Notes: a model not told the origin generated them from the letters alone. Counted from the first letter of the stretch, positions 9,513-17,865 are shown. The stretch is DNA of 64,000 bases from Billgrantia tianxiuensis (GCF_009834345.1 NZ_CP035042.1:2604001-2668000), one strand, 5' to 3'. Numbers and translations: made by a program.

Positions 9513-9568
9513 CTTTCCAGCGTGGCGAGGTTTCGGCTGCCAGGTTGGAGGTTGACGTCGCGACTTTC

Positions 9569-9674
9569 CCGGCGACAGGTCTGCGCGGAGGCGCTGTAAA
9601 CCCATCCCTGGGCGCTACTTTTTCCTTCCCTGGAAAAAGACCTCCGCTTCGACCTGTCCCCGGTGCCGCTCGCG
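9569..9674. repeat. Structured intergenic repeat, copy B
   Basis: This is the second copy of the 106-bp element at 345-450. It lies between the convergent regA and bdhA genes. It keeps the outer stem and both inner hairpins. Compared with copy A, three stem positions have changed on both sides at once: C-G at 9586/9646 for A-T, T-A at 9580/9652 for C-G, and T-A at 9623/9634 for G-C. The CTTTTTCC/GGAAAAAG hairpin could also act as a terminator. Confidence 0.8.
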
Positions 9675-9696
9675 TGAGTAGCAATTTCCGTAGCGC

Positions 9697-10470
9697 TTAT
9701 TGAGCCGTCCAGCCCAGATCAATATTCCAGCTCGAGCCGCTCACCGCGCCTGCCGCATCCGAAGCCAGGTAGGCCACCAGCGCCGACACTTCTTCAGGAT
9801 CGATCAGGCGCTTGACCGCGGCGTTCTTGAGCATGATCTGCTCCACCACGTCCTGCTCGTCCATGTTATGCAAGCGGGCCTGGTCGGCGATCTGGTTCTC
9901 CACCAAGGGTGTCTTGACGTAGGCCGGGCAGATGGCATTGGCGGTGATCCCCTGCGGGCCGCCCTCCAGCGCCGCCGTCTTGGTCAGCCCGATCAACCCG
10001 TGCTTGGCGCTGATATAGGCCGACTTGCCCGGCGAGGCGACCTGGGCATGCACGGAGGCGATGTTGACGATCCGCCCCCAGCCGTTCCGGCGCATCGAGG
10101 GCCAGGCCGCCTGGGTCAGCAGGAAAGGAGCCGTCAGCATCAGGTCGATGATCTGCCGCCACTTGGCTTCGGGGAAATCCTCGATCGGCGAGACATGCTG
10201 GATGCCGGCGTTGTTGACCAGAATGTCGACCCGCCCGAAGCGCTGGATCGCCTCCGCCACGGCCCCCTTGCAGGCCTCGCCGTCGGTGAGATCGGCCTGG
10301 TAGAACGCCGCCCCGGCAGCGTCGGCCTTGTCCTTGGCCTGCTCATTGAAATCGACGGCCAGCACCTGGTGGCCGAGTTCACGGAACTGGCGTACCACGG
10401 CCTCGCCGATACCGCTGGCGGTTCCCGTCACCAGGGCGACGCGTGGCACGGAAGTCGTTGTGTTGGTCAT
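9697..10470 (-). CDS. bdhA: 3-hydroxybutyrate dehydrogenase
   Basis: This is a 257-residue short-chain dehydrogenase that interconverts D-3-hydroxybutyrate and acetoacetate with NAD. The cofactor motif TGTASGIG (15-22), NNAGIQH, the catalytic Ser in NIASVHAQVASPGKSAYISAKHG, and the YxxxK pair (SAYISAKHG) are all present. The stretches HAQVASPGKSAY and GWTAQ at the C-terminus are typical of bacterial 3-hydroxybutyrate dehydrogenases rather than other SDRs. AAGGA lies upstream of the ATG. The CoA-transferase genes 3 kb away would take the acetoacetate onward to acetoacetyl-CoA, for example in turnover of stored polyhydroxybutyrate. Confidence 0.9.
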   Translation of the reverse strand: MTNTTTSVPRVALVTGTASGIGEAVVRQFRELGHQVLAVDFNEQAKDKADAAGAAFYQADLTDGEACKGAVAEAIQRFGRVDILVNNAGIQHVSPIEDFPEAKWRQIIDLMLTAPFLLTQAAWPSMRRNGWGRIVNIASVHAQVASPGKSAYISAKHGLIGLTKTAALEGGPQGITANAICPAYVKTPLVENQIADQARLHNMDEQDVVEQIMLKNAAVKRLIDPEEVSALVAYLASDAAGAVSGSSWNIDLGWTAQ

Positions 10471-10562
10471 GGGGTAAATCCTTCTACACGGCGTTGGAAG
10501 TTCGCGGGTCCTTCAGCATAAGCCCGGGGTTGCGAACAAGGCCAGCCTGAAAAGCCCGCGAA

Positions 10563-11009
10563 CTACTGCTCCTCCGCCGGCGTCATCACCTTGGTCATCA
10601 GACGCTGGGCCAGGCGGCTGCCCTCCTCGCGTGTCTCCAGGTCGGACAGGTCGTCGAGCAGCTCGCAGCGCCACAGCCAGATACCCTCTTCCAGCGTCTC
10701 GGCGACGAAGGGGTAGCGGCCCGAAGGCAGCGCAAAGGCCCGGCACTCGCCTTCGCTCGGCGGGGCGGCGCTGGCAAAGACCGGAAACAGCACGAGAGAT
10801 AGCGAGACGGGACTGATCAAGGCGCCAACCAGATAGTCGCGTCCGGTCGCCGTCACGCCATCGTCCGGACAGACCTGGAAACACAACGCATCGACCTCGA
10901 GGCGCGGGTTGCGACCCGGCGCTGCTTCGAGCGCAGCGCCATGCCGTCGCTTCCAGGCCTGGGCCATCTCGTTCAGGCGCTGGTATTGCTCGGGCGTCGG
11001 GGCCAGCAT
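10563..11009 (-). CDS. HybE-like [NiFe]-hydrogenase assembly chaperone family protein
   Basis: This 148-residue protein resembles the HybE family: an NPRLEVDALCFQV segment, then GALISPVSLSLVLFP, which matches the HybE core GxLITPWxLxLVLLP, and a C-terminal MTPAEEQ tail. HybE binds the Tat-signal small subunit of hydrogenase 2 during assembly. No hydrogenase genes are in the window, so the role here is open. AAGGAG lies seven bases before the ATG. It is divergent from the suhB-like gene. The family assignment rests on pattern memory and is moderate. Confidence 0.6.
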   Translation of the reverse strand: MLAPTPEQYQRLNEMAQAWKRRHGAALEAAPGRNPRLEVDALCFQVCPDDGVTATGRDYLVGALISPVSLSLVLFPVFASAAPPSEGECRAFALPSGRYPFVAETLEEGIWLWRCELLDDLSDLETREEGSRLAQRLMTKVMTPAEEQ

Positions 11010-11107
11010 GGCACACTCCTTGGTAAGCTGAGGGGCACAGACGTCCCGTTCGGCAGGACGCCTCGCGACTGCTATTCTGGCAGGTCCATGCGCAACGAGG
11101 AATGCTC

Positions 11108-11928
11108 ATGCTCCCCCAGCAGCGTCTAGAGCTGGCCGTCTCCATTGCTCTGGAGGCCGGCGAACGGATCGTCGTGGCCAGGAACCAACAGACCTTCAAC
11201 CAGCAGCTCAAGAATGGGCACGAACTCGTCACCGACGTGGACGTCGCGATCGACACGCTGATCAGTGAGCGGCTCGACGCCACCCTGCCCGGCGAACAGC
11301 GCCTCAGCGAGGAGCTTGCCCCCGACCGCGAGGTGGCGCATACGGCCGAGTCGCTGTGGGTCATCGACCCCATCGACGGTACCGTCAACTTCGCGCATGG
11401 CTTGCACCACGTGGCCGTTTCCATCGCCTGGATGAGTGAAGGCAAGACCCGCCTGGGCGTGGTACATGCCCCTTCCTCGGCGAGACCTATACCGCCTTGT
11501 ACGGCCAGGGGGCCTGGCGCAACGGCAAACCGATCCACGCCAGCCGCACCACCAACCTGCAGCGCTGCCTGGTCGGCACCGGTTTTCCCTACCGCCGCGA
11601 CAGTCGCCCGCCGCTGATGCGCCGGCTGATGGCCGTACTGGAGCACTGTCAGGATGTGCGGCGCAACGGCTCGGCCGCTCTCGATCTGTGCGACGTGGCC
11701 TGCGGGCGCCTGGATGCCTACTACGAGAGCGTCTCGCCCTGGGATTTCGCCGCCGGCGTGCTGATCGCCCGCGAGGCCGGCGCCCGTGCCGGTCACCTCT
11801 ACCCCTGCCCCAAGGGGATCCCGGAGGATCTTTACGGCGAGAACCTGCTGGTCAGCGCCCCGGAGATCCATGCCGAGCTGGGTGAGCTGCTGCGTGCAGC
11901 CGACGCCAATGAGCTGCGTCTCTACTGA
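11108..11928 (+). pseudogene. Inositol-1-monophosphatase family protein (SuhB-like), frameshifted
   Basis: This gene encodes a Mg-dependent phosphatase of the inositol monophosphatase superfamily. The first part (MLPQQRLELAVSIALEAGERI ... WVIDPIDGTVNFAHGLHHVAVSIAW) has the metal-binding motif DPIDGTVNF. The second part, in another frame, continues ALYGQGAWRNGKPIHAS ... SPWDFAAGVLIAREAG with the second metal motif WDFAAG. A single missing base at about 11470-11473 (GCCCCTTCCTCGG, expected VHAPFLGETYTALYG) joins them into a 273-residue protein of normal length. GAGGA lies six bases before the ATG at 11108. Nothing else is damaged, so a sequencing error is likely. A MITE-like element abuts the stop codon. 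Confidence 0.85.
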
Positions 11929-12012
11929 GGGAAACGCTGAACAAATCGACGAGCGAGATGAAGCGCAACGCAGCGATTCGCTCGCGCAGGCATTTGTGCA
12001 GTGTTTCCTGAG
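11926..12012. mobile_element. Putative 79-bp MITE with 4-bp target duplication at the suhB-like stop codon
   Basis: Positions 11930-12008 begin GGAAACGCTGAACAAAT and end with ATTTGTGCAGTGTTTCC, terminal inverted repeats matching at 15 of 17 positions. A second internal pair, GAGCGA (11951-11956) and TCGCTC (11978-11983), extends the fold. The flanks are TGAG on both sides (11926-11929 and 12009-12012), as expected for a 4-bp target duplication. The left TGAG contains the TGA stop of the upstream gene. There is no transposase, so it would be a non-autonomous element. Confidence 0.65.
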
Positions 12013-12125
12013 TGCGCGCAGGCAATAGTAGCCTGCAATCGATCCACTAGTAGTGTCCTATTGGCCGTCAGGGGCGCCATCCGTCACAATGACGGCACTC
12101 ATTACCCCCTTCAGGAGACATTCGT

Positions 12126-12386
12126 ATGTTCGTGGTCATCTTCGGTCGTCCCGGCTGCCCCTTTTGCGTACGCGCCCAGACCCTTGCCGAGCGTCTGGAA
12201 AGCGCCAACGTGATCGAGGGCCACCGCTACGTGGACATCTGGGCCGAAGGCATCAGCAAGGCCGACCTGGAGAAGACCATCGGCAAGCCGGTGTCGACCG
12301 TCCCGCAGGTCTTCATCGACCAGACCCACGTCGGCGGTTTCACCGAATTCGACCAGTACGTGCGCGACAACGCCCTTCTGGCGTGA
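12126..12386 (+). CDS. grxA: Glutaredoxin 1 (GrxA)
   Basis: This is an 86-residue dithiol glutaredoxin that uses glutathione to reduce protein disulfides, including ribonucleotide reductase. The active site is CPFC at residues 11-14 (FGRPGCPFCVRA). The cis-proline motif is STVPQVFID, and GGFTEFDQYV is the glutathione-binding GG(F)-D segment. AGGAG lies eight bases before the ATG. The length and the VDIWAEGISKADLEKTIGK stretch fit the GrxA branch rather than GrxC or monothiol GrxD. Confidence 0.93.
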   Translation: MFVVIFGRPGCPFCVRAQTLAERLESANVIEGHRYVDIWAEGISKADLEKTIGKPVSTVPQVFIDQTHVGGFTEFDQYVRDNALLA

Positions 12387-12402
12387 CCCTTTCTTTTGTA
12401 CC

Positions 12403-12427
12403 GGGCCCGGCTCGCCACCCCGGGCCC
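12403..12427 (+). terminator. GC hairpin downstream of grxA
   Basis: GGGCCCGG (12403-12410) pairs perfectly with CCGGGCCC (12420-12427) across a 9-base loop. It is 16 bp after the grxA stop, but no U-tract follows, so termination is uncertain. Confidence 0.3.
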
Positions 12428-12538
12428 AAGCCAGCGTTCATTTCCCGTTTAACGTTTTCCCCCGCGTTGAAAGACGTTCCTCGCCAAGCCCTATACTGAG
12501 GTCTAATGCTTGGCGCATCTGGACAAAGGAACGGCACG

Positions 12539-13306
12539 ATGCAAAGGGAAGAATTCCTCCAGCAACTCTGGCTCGACTACATCCATCATCACCCGGATGT
12601 GGGGATGCTTCGCCTGTGGCCGACAGATGCGCCGGTCGAGTACCTGACCCTACTTACGCTCGACCAGTCGCCATTCGCCGAACAGGACCTGTTGCCGACT
12701 CTCGGCCATCTCGGCTATCGCCCCGTACATCGCTATGCCATGGCCGATCGCGGCCTGCTGGTATCGTTACTGGCCCCGCCCGACGACGGCACCTGGCTGG
12801 TGCTGGCCGAGCTACAGCTCAGCAGCCTGTCGCGCGAGCCACGCAACATGCTGACCGCGCTAGTCAGCCATACCCACCCGCAGGACACCCGCGGCAAGAA
12901 CCTGTTGTGTCGGGGACGCCCCTGGGCCATGCCCAGCTGGGAGCTCTACAGCCTGCTCTACGAGGCCCATCCGCTGGCCGGCTGGATCGCGGTCATGGGG
13001 CCGAGCGTGCATCATGCCGGCTTCGATTGCGAGCGCCTTGGCCATCGCTTCGACAAGCTCGATGCCGCCCTTGCCGCAGCCGGCCTGGCAGGTAGCGAGG
13101 ACCGCCATCACGGAGTCTTTCCCGTCTCACCACTGCTCCAGTACCGCTTCTACCCCACCTGCTCGCAGCGCCTTGCCTTTGCCGATGGGGACGAACACCG
13201 CATCGGCCTGGGCGGTCTGGCGCTGATGCAGAAGCGCCTGAGCAGCGACCATGAGCGCGCCGTGGAACTGCTGCTGCCGCATCACACCCGCTGCGAGATC
13301 ACCTGA
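12539..13306 (+). CDS. DUF1338-like protein (2-oxoadipate dioxygenase/decarboxylase HglS superfamily)
   Basis: This 255-residue protein has the DUF1338 layout. It begins FLQQLWLDYIHHHPD, has LPTLGHLGYRPVHRYAMADRGLLVSLLAPP in the middle, and a GWIAVMGPSVHHAGFDCERL segment whose His aligns with the metal-binding His of the NHFTV motif. The HglS branch converts 2-oxoadipate to 2-hydroxyglutarate in lysine breakdown. This protein is shorter than HglS (about 460 residues) and may belong to a separate subgroup. AAAGGA precedes the chosen ATG by eight bases. The exact substrate is not inferable. Confidence 0.6.
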   Translation: MQREEFLQQLWLDYIHHHPDVGMLRLWPTDAPVEYLTLLTLDQSPFAEQDLLPTLGHLGYRPVHRYAMADRGLLVSLLAPPDDGTWLVLAELQLSSLSREPRNMLTALVSHTHPQDTRGKNLLCRGRPWAMPSWELYSLLYEAHPLAGWIAVMGPSVHHAGFDCERLGHRFDKLDAALAAAGLAGSEDRHHGVFPVSPLLQYRFYPTCSQRLAFADGDEHRIGLGGLALMQKRLSSDHERAVELLLPHHTRCEIT

Positions 13307-13329
13307 GACGGCCGTCGTCAGCCACCGAA

Positions 13330-13360
13330 AGCGTTATCCACAGAAATTGTGGATAACGCT
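13330..13360. promoter_or_regulatory. Head-to-head pair of perfect DnaA boxes
   Basis: The consensus DnaA box TTATCCACA (13334-13342) and its exact inverse TGTGGATAA (13348-13356) are separated by 5 bp inside a 13-bp perfect inverted repeat (AGCGTTATCCACA). An AT-rich stretch with a GATC follows at about 13415-13440. No U-run follows the repeat, so it is unlike an intrinsic terminator. Confidence 0.7.
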
Positions 13361-13448
13361 GTGCAAGACGCTGTGGTAACCGACATCGGGCCGGAAACAG
13401 CGCGCTCCGGTGACATTGATCATAAAATCATCACATGCCGAAACAGAA

Positions 13449-13471
13449 AGGCCCGGGCCAAGCCCGGGCCT
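13449..13471 (-). terminator. Rho-independent terminator of the scoAB operon
   Basis: AGGCCCGGGC (13449-13458) and GCCCGGGCCT (13462-13471) form a perfect 10-bp stem with a 3-base loop. On the minus strand it is followed by TTTCTGTTT, a usable U-tract. It is 21 bp after the scoB stop. Confidence 0.85.
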
Positions 13472-13492
13472 GAAAGTGCCGTCCAGAGAGGC

Positions 13493-14151
13493 TCAGTCGA
13501 ATGTCATTTCCGGTACGTGATCGGGCACGATCAGCTTGCCGGCGGTCTTTTCGACGATCTCCTCGACGCTCACCCCGGGCGCACGCTCCTTGAGGACGAA
13601 AGCACCGTTCTCGATCTCCAGGTAAGCGAGGTCGGTCAGCACCCGGTTGATGCAACCGGCGCCGGTCAGCGGCAGCGTGCACTTCTCGAGCAGCTTGGAT
13701 TCACCATGCTTGGAGGCGTGGGTCATGGTACAGATGATGTTCTCGGCACCCGCCACCAGGTCCATGGCCCCGCCCATGCCCTTGATCAGCTTGCCCGGTA
13801 CCATCCAGGAGGCAATGTTGCCTTCCTGGTCGACCTCGAAGGCGCCGAGCACGGTGAGGTCGACATGGCCGCCACGGATCATGGCGAAGGATTCCGCTGA
13901 ATGGAAGATGGCCGCGCCGGGGCGCGCCGTCACGGTCTGCTTGCCGGCGTTGATCATGTCCGGGTCGACCTCGTCCTCGGTGGGGAAGCGCCCCATGCCG
14001 AGCAGGCCGTTTTCCGATTGCAGCATCACATCGATGCCCTCGGGACGTAGTTGGCTACCAGGGTCGGAATGCCGATCCCCAAGTTGACGTAGAAGCCGTC
14101 CTTCAACTCTTGCGCCACGCGCTGCGCCATCTGTTCGCGAGTCAGTGCCAT
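13493..14151 (-). pseudogene. scoB: 3-oxoacid CoA-transferase subunit B, frameshifted
   Basis: This gene encodes the beta subunit of succinyl-CoA:3-ketoacid (acetoacetate) CoA-transferase. The N-terminal part MALTREQMAQRVAQELKDGFYVNLGIGIPTLVANYVP and the C-terminal part MLQSENGLLGMGRFP ... LEKCTLPLTGAGCINRVLTDLAYLEI are both conserved. The catalytic glutamate is in LQSENGLLG. One base is missing in a G run at 14042-14044 (CCC for CCCC on the coding strand), between them. With it restored the product is 219 residues, normal for the family. It follows scoA by 77 bp. A strong terminator lies downstream. The symbol assumes the acetoacetate-specific enzyme because of the nearby bdhA. Confidence 0.85.
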
Positions 14152-14228
14152 CTTGTTTGCCTCTTGTGTTCGGTGGAGAAGCGGAAAATCGATGCCGGCG
14201 GTGAGCCGGCGCCTGAACGGCGAAGGGT

Positions 14229-14930
14229 TCAACCCTCGCGTACGGTGCGCTTCTCGATACGCTTCTCGAAGGTGCCCTGGATAATGCGATCGACGTAAAT
14301 GCCCGGCGTATGGATCTGGTCGGGACGCAGCTCGCCCGGCTCGACGATCTCCTCGACCTCCACCACGGTGACCTTGCCGCAGGTGGCGGCCAGCGGGTTG
14401 AAGTTCTGCGCCGTGTCGCGGTAGATCACGTTGCCATAGCGGTCGGCCTTCCAGCCCTTGACGATGGCGAAGTCGGCGTGGAACGCCTCCTCGAGGATGT
14501 AGTGACGCCCGTTGAACTCGCGCACCTCCTTGCCCTCGCCGATCGGCGTGCCGTAACCGGTGGCGGTGTAGAAAGCGGGAATACCGGCGCCGCCGGCGCG
14601 CATCTTCTCGGCCAGGGTTCCCTGCGGCGTCAGGATCACTTCGATCTCTTCGTTGAGCATCTGTTGCTCGAACAGGGCGTTCTCGCCCACGTAGGAGGCA
14701 TAGAAGCGCTTGATTTGTTTGTCTTCCAGCAGCAGGCCCAGGCCGAATCCGTCGACGCCGCAGTTGTTGGAGATGACCGTGAGATCCTTGACGCCCCGAC
14801 GCTTGATCTCGGCAATCAGGTTTTCGGGGATACCGCACAGGCCAAAGCCCCCGGCAACGACGGTCATGCCGCTCTCGATGCCAGCCATTGCCTCTTCGTA
14901 GGAGTACACGCGCTTGTCGAATCCGGACAT
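14229..14930 (-). CDS. scoA: 3-oxoacid CoA-transferase subunit A
   Basis: This is the alpha subunit (233 residues) of a heterodimeric CoA-transferase. It starts [21 protein letters not shown] and carries [16 protein letters not shown], the CoA-binding glycine-rich loop, then [20 protein letters not shown] and [16 protein letters not shown]. These are strongly conserved in bacterial SCOT/AtoD-type A subunits. It would pair with scoB to convert acetoacetate plus succinyl-CoA to acetoacetyl-CoA. The ATG at 14930 is chosen because the reading frame upstream of it has no family similarity. A LysR regulator is divergent, 130 bp away. Confidence 0.92.
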   Translation of the reverse strand: MSGFDKRVYSYEEAMAGIESGMTVVAGGFGLCGIPENLIAEIKRRGVKDLTVISNNCGVDGFGLGLLLEDKQIKRFYASYVGENALFEQQMLNEEIEVILTPQGTLAEKMRAGGAGIPAFYTATGYGTPIGEGKEVREFNGRHYILEEAFHADFAIVKGWKADRYGNVIYRDTAQNFNPLAATCGKVTVVEVEEIVEPGELRPDQIHTPGIYVDRIIQGTFEKRIEKRTVREG

Positions 14931-15060
14931 CGCAAAGCCTCGTCTTGTTGTGAAGTGGGTAAATTGACGGTAGCAGACAGTGTTGACCCACCCCATATAT
15001 TTGTTAAGTTTGTTTTTTTTATGAATTGATATGAATGATTTATAAAATGAGCCAGCCGAC
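14931..15060. promoter_or_regulatory. Divergent scoA/lysR promoter region
   Basis: This 130-bp gap between divergent scoAB and the LysR gene is clearly AT-rich at 14990-15050 (TTTGTTAAGTTTG, then a T8 run and two ATGAAT repeats). A LysR operator controlling both directions is expected here by family habit. No single T-N11-A box stands out enough to name. Confidence 0.5.
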
Positions 15061-15954
15061 ATGACCGCCAAGCAGTTGCGGGCCTTCCTTGCCGTGGCCC
15101 AGACGTTGAGCTTCACCCAGGCCTGCGAAAGGCTACACCTCTCCCAGCCGGCATTGAGCCTGGCCATCAAGGGCCTGGAGGAAACCCTGGGTGGTCCGCT
15201 ACTGATTCGCAGCACACGCAGCGTTCGCCTCACGCCGGAGGGCGAGACCCTGCTGCCATTGGCCAAGCGCCTGCTGGCCGACTGGGACAACACCGAGGAG
15301 CTGCTGCGCCAGCGCTTCACCCTGCAGCTCGGCCGCGTGGCATTGGCGGCGATGCCATCGGTCGCCTGCAATCGGCTGCCTAGCGCCCTGCGCCGCTTTC
15401 GCGAGCGCTTTCCGCGGGTCAACGTGACGGTACATGACGTGATCAACGAGGAAGTGATCGACATGGTGCGCCGCCAGCAGGTCGAGCTCGGTATCGCCTT
15501 CGAACCGGAAACCCGCGAGGGCATCGATTTCCTGCCGCTGTTCGACGACACCTTCGTGGCCGTCCTGCCGCCAGACTCACCCTCGGCGGCGGCCGACTCG
15601 ATCGACTGGAAGACGCTGCTCGCGCACGACTTCATTACCCTGCAACGCCCCTCCATGGTGCGCATCCTGCTGGAGCAGGCGCTGGCCCGCCGGCATACCG
15701 AGCTGCCGGTCGCCTTCGAGAGCCACCAACTCGCCACCGTCGGCCGCATGGTGGCCAGCGGCCTGGGTGTCAGCGCCGTACCGACGCTGTGCCGCGAGCA
15801 GATGCACGAACTCGGCGCGCGCTGCGTGCCGCTCTTCGATCCGCAGATACGCCGCACCGTGGGCGTGGTCCTGAGCGCCGGTCAGGAACTCTCGACTGCG
15901 GCGCGGGCATTGCACGAAGTGCTGCAAACGACGCTGTGCGAACCGTCAGCGTGA
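15061..15954 (+). CDS. LysR-family transcriptional regulator, probably of scoAB
   Basis: This 297-residue regulator has an N-terminal winged helix-turn-helix ([40 protein letters not shown]) and a C-terminal periplasmic-binding-like effector domain starting near residue 90. It is divergent from the CoA-transferase genes, the classical LysR arrangement in which the regulator controls the neighbouring operon. The ribosome-binding site is weak. The effector is unknown; acetoacetate or another short ketoacid would be a reasonable guess. Confidence 0.9.
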   Translation: MTAKQLRAFLAVAQTLSFTQACERLHLSQPALSLAIKGLEETLGGPLLIRSTRSVRLTPEGETLLPLAKRLLADWDNTEELLRQRFTLQLGRVALAAMPSVACNRLPSALRRFRERFPRVNVTVHDVINEEVIDMVRRQQVELGIAFEPETREGIDFLPLFDDTFVAVLPPDSPSAAADSIDWKTLLAHDFITLQRPSMVRILLEQALARRHTELPVAFESHQLATVGRMVASGLGVSAVPTLCREQMHELGARCVPLFDPQIRRTVGVVLSAGQELSTAARALHEVLQTTLCEPSA

Positions 15955-16055
15955 GTGGAAGCGCTGGCACAGGCTGCTAGGCAGTCAGGGCCTGATCCAT
16001 TAGCATGTGCGGCTATTCGTCGATAAGTGCCATGACGCAACTCGAGGAGTCAGGA

Positions 16056-16925
16056 ATGTCGACCCTGAAAGGGCTCGTCAGCGTGCTGTTACTGGTGATC
16101 ACCACCCTTTTCTGGTCGGTCCCCCTGATCCTTTTGACACTGCTCAAGCTGATCACACCGACACGTTCCTTGCGGCTGATCGTACTGCGGGGGCTCAATG
16201 GCGTGGCGCTCAACTGGATCGGCTGCAACCTGTGGTGGATGCGTCGCTGGCTGAAGCCCCGCCTCGAGGCGACCCTGCCCGAGGGGCTTTCACCCGAGCA
16301 GCGCTGGCTGGTGATCTCCAACCACCGCAGTTGGACCGACATCTTCATGCTGCTGATGGTCCTGCACCGGCAAATCCCGATGCCGCGTTTCTTCCTCAAG
16401 CAGCAGCTGATCTGGATTCCTATCGTGGGGCTCGCCTGGTGGGCGCTCGAGTATCCCTTCATGCGCCGCTACAGCCGCGAGCAGATCGAACGCAACCCGC
16501 ACCTGGCCCACATCGACCGCCAGGCCACCGAACGCATGTGCGAGCGTGCCCGCGAGATGCCCATCGCCATCTTCAACTTCGTTGAAGGCACGCGTTTTAC
16601 CCCGGCCAAGCGCGACGCGCAAAATAGCCCCTTCCGCCACCTGCTGCGACCCAAGGCCGGCGGTATCGCCCAGGTACTCAGCCTGCTCGGCGAACAGCTC
16701 GACGGCATCCTGGACGTCACGCTGCACTACGCGAACCCCCGACCTACCTTCTGGGGTTTCCTGTGTGGCCGCGAAGGTCCGATCACTCTCGAGGCAAGGC
16801 ACCGTGACGTACCGGCCTGGATGCTCGACGGCAGCTACCATGACGACCCGCACTACAAGGAACGCTTCCACTCATGGCTCAATGCCCTGTGGCAGGAAAA
16901 AGACCAGGCGCTCGAATCGCGCTGA
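16056..16925 (+). CDS. 1-acyl-sn-glycerol-3-phosphate acyltransferase family protein (YihG-like)
   Basis: This is a 289-residue membrane-bound acyltransferase. An N-terminal hydrophobic segment (about residues 6-35) is followed by the PlsC motif NHRSWTD (the catalytic HX4D), then FFLKQQLIWIPIVGLAWWALEYPFM and the lysophospholipid-binding motif FVEGTR. This order matches the E. coli YihG/YihG-like branch, which adjusts fatty acid positions in phospholipids. GAGGAG upstream of the ATG at 16056 supports that start over an upstream one. Its 3' end overlaps the next gene by 52 bp. Confidence 0.85.
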   Translation: MSTLKGLVSVLLLVITTLFWSVPLILLTLLKLITPTRSLRLIVLRGLNGVALNWIGCNLWWMRRWLKPRLEATLPEGLSPEQRWLVISNHRSWTDIFMLLMVLHRQIPMPRFFLKQQLIWIPIVGLAWWALEYPFMRRYSREQIERNPHLAHIDRQATERMCERAREMPIAIFNFVEGTRFTPAKRDAQNSPFRHLLRPKAGGIAQVLSLLGEQLDGILDVTLHYANPRPTFWGFLCGREGPITLEARHRDVPAWMLDGSYHDDPHYKERFHSWLNALWQEKDQALESR

Positions 16926-17842
16926 CGCTGCTCTGCTTGCTGTCGCTGTTGCTTCTCGCCGGCTGCGCTTCGCCCCGCGGCAGTGGCGAGGTCCAGCGTA
17001 GCAGCGATCCGGGAATCGCCGGACAGTGGGTCGTGGTACAGCGCGGCGACACCCTGGGCAGCATTGCCGCCCGCGCCGACGTACCGCTTGCCCGCCTCCA
17101 GCGCTTCAATCCCGACGTCAACCCCAACCGGCTGGCAGTCGGTCAGCGGCTGTTGATACCGACTCAACAGGAGCGCGCTCCTTCCGGCGGTCCCTATCGC
17201 TATCAGGTGCGTCCAGGCGATACCTATTCGGCCATTGCCCGCCGCTTCGGCACCACACCGGCGCGCATCCAATCGGCCAATCCCGGGGTCGAGCCGACTC
17301 GACTGCGGGTGGGCCAGATCGTCCAGGTGCCACTACGCGGCTCGGGCAGCGCCGTGGCAAGCTCTTCGTCCTCGTCAGGCGCCGCCTCCACCAGCCGTTC
17401 CAGCGGTAGCTCGAGCACGCCTGCGCGTTCGGCGAGTCCCTCACCCGCGCCCAGCTCGCTGCCCGCCTCGGCGCGCAACTGGCCCTGGCCGCTCGAGGAC
17501 TACCGCATCGTGCGTGCCTACGGCACCGACAACAACGGCACCCTGCAACCGATGCTGCTGGCCACCAATCGCGGCGCCCGGGCCAGAGCGGTCGCCGACG
17601 GCGACGTGCGCTTCGCCGGTAGCATGCGCCAGTTGGGCCGCGTGGTCATCGTGCACCACGCCGACAACCTGCAGAGCGTCTACGCCCTGTGCGACAATCT
17701 GCTGGTGAACGATGGTGCACGGGTCACGCGTGGTACGCCGGTCTGCGAAGTCGGTTTCAGCAACGCCACCGAACGCTTCGATCTACTCTTCGACATGCGG
17801 CTCGGGGGCAAGCCGATCGATCCCCGCCGCGTGCTGCGCTGA
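16874..17842 (+). CDS. LysM lipoprotein with degenerate LytM (M23) domain
   Basis: The 322-residue protein has a lipoprotein signal with lipobox LLAGC (Cys31), two LysM repeats (VVVQRGDTLGSIAARADV... and YQVRPGDTYSAIARRFGT...), a Ser/Pro-rich linker at about 160-200, and a C-terminal LytM-like domain. The zinc ligands of active M23 peptidases (HxGxD and HxH) are missing: RAYGTDNNG and LLFDMRL stand in their place. It is therefore likely a non-catalytic activator of amidases, in the manner of NlpD/EnvC, acting at the cell envelope. Its start lies inside the acyltransferase gene. Confidence 0.85.
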   Translation: MAQCPVAGKRPGARIALTLLCLLSLLLLAGCASPRGSGEVQRSSDPGIAGQWVVVQRGDTLGSIAARADVPLARLQRFNPDVNPNRLAVGQRLLIPTQQERAPSGGPYRYQVRPGDTYSAIARRFGTTPARIQSANPGVEPTRLRVGQIVQVPLRGSGSAVASSSSSSGAASTSRSSGSSSTPARSASPSPAPSSLPASARNWPWPLEDYRIVRAYGTDNNGTLQPMLLATNRGARARAVADGDVRFAGSMRQLGRVVIVHHADNLQSVYALCDNLLVNDGARVTRGTPVCEVGFSNATERFDLLFDMRLGGKPIDPRRVLR

Positions 17843-17865
17843 GATAGGGAATCGAGGAGAGCACC

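Noticed and set aside
13330..13440. DnaA boxes plus AT-rich DNA as the chromosomal origin
   Set aside because: Only two boxes, a 186-bp gap, and none of the usual neighbours (dnaA, dnaN, mnmG, rpmH, parAB).
13493..14151. Programmed ribosomal frameshifting in scoB and the other broken genes
   Set aside because: There is no slippery heptamer with a downstream structure, and the breaks are spread over unrelated gene families that never use recoding.
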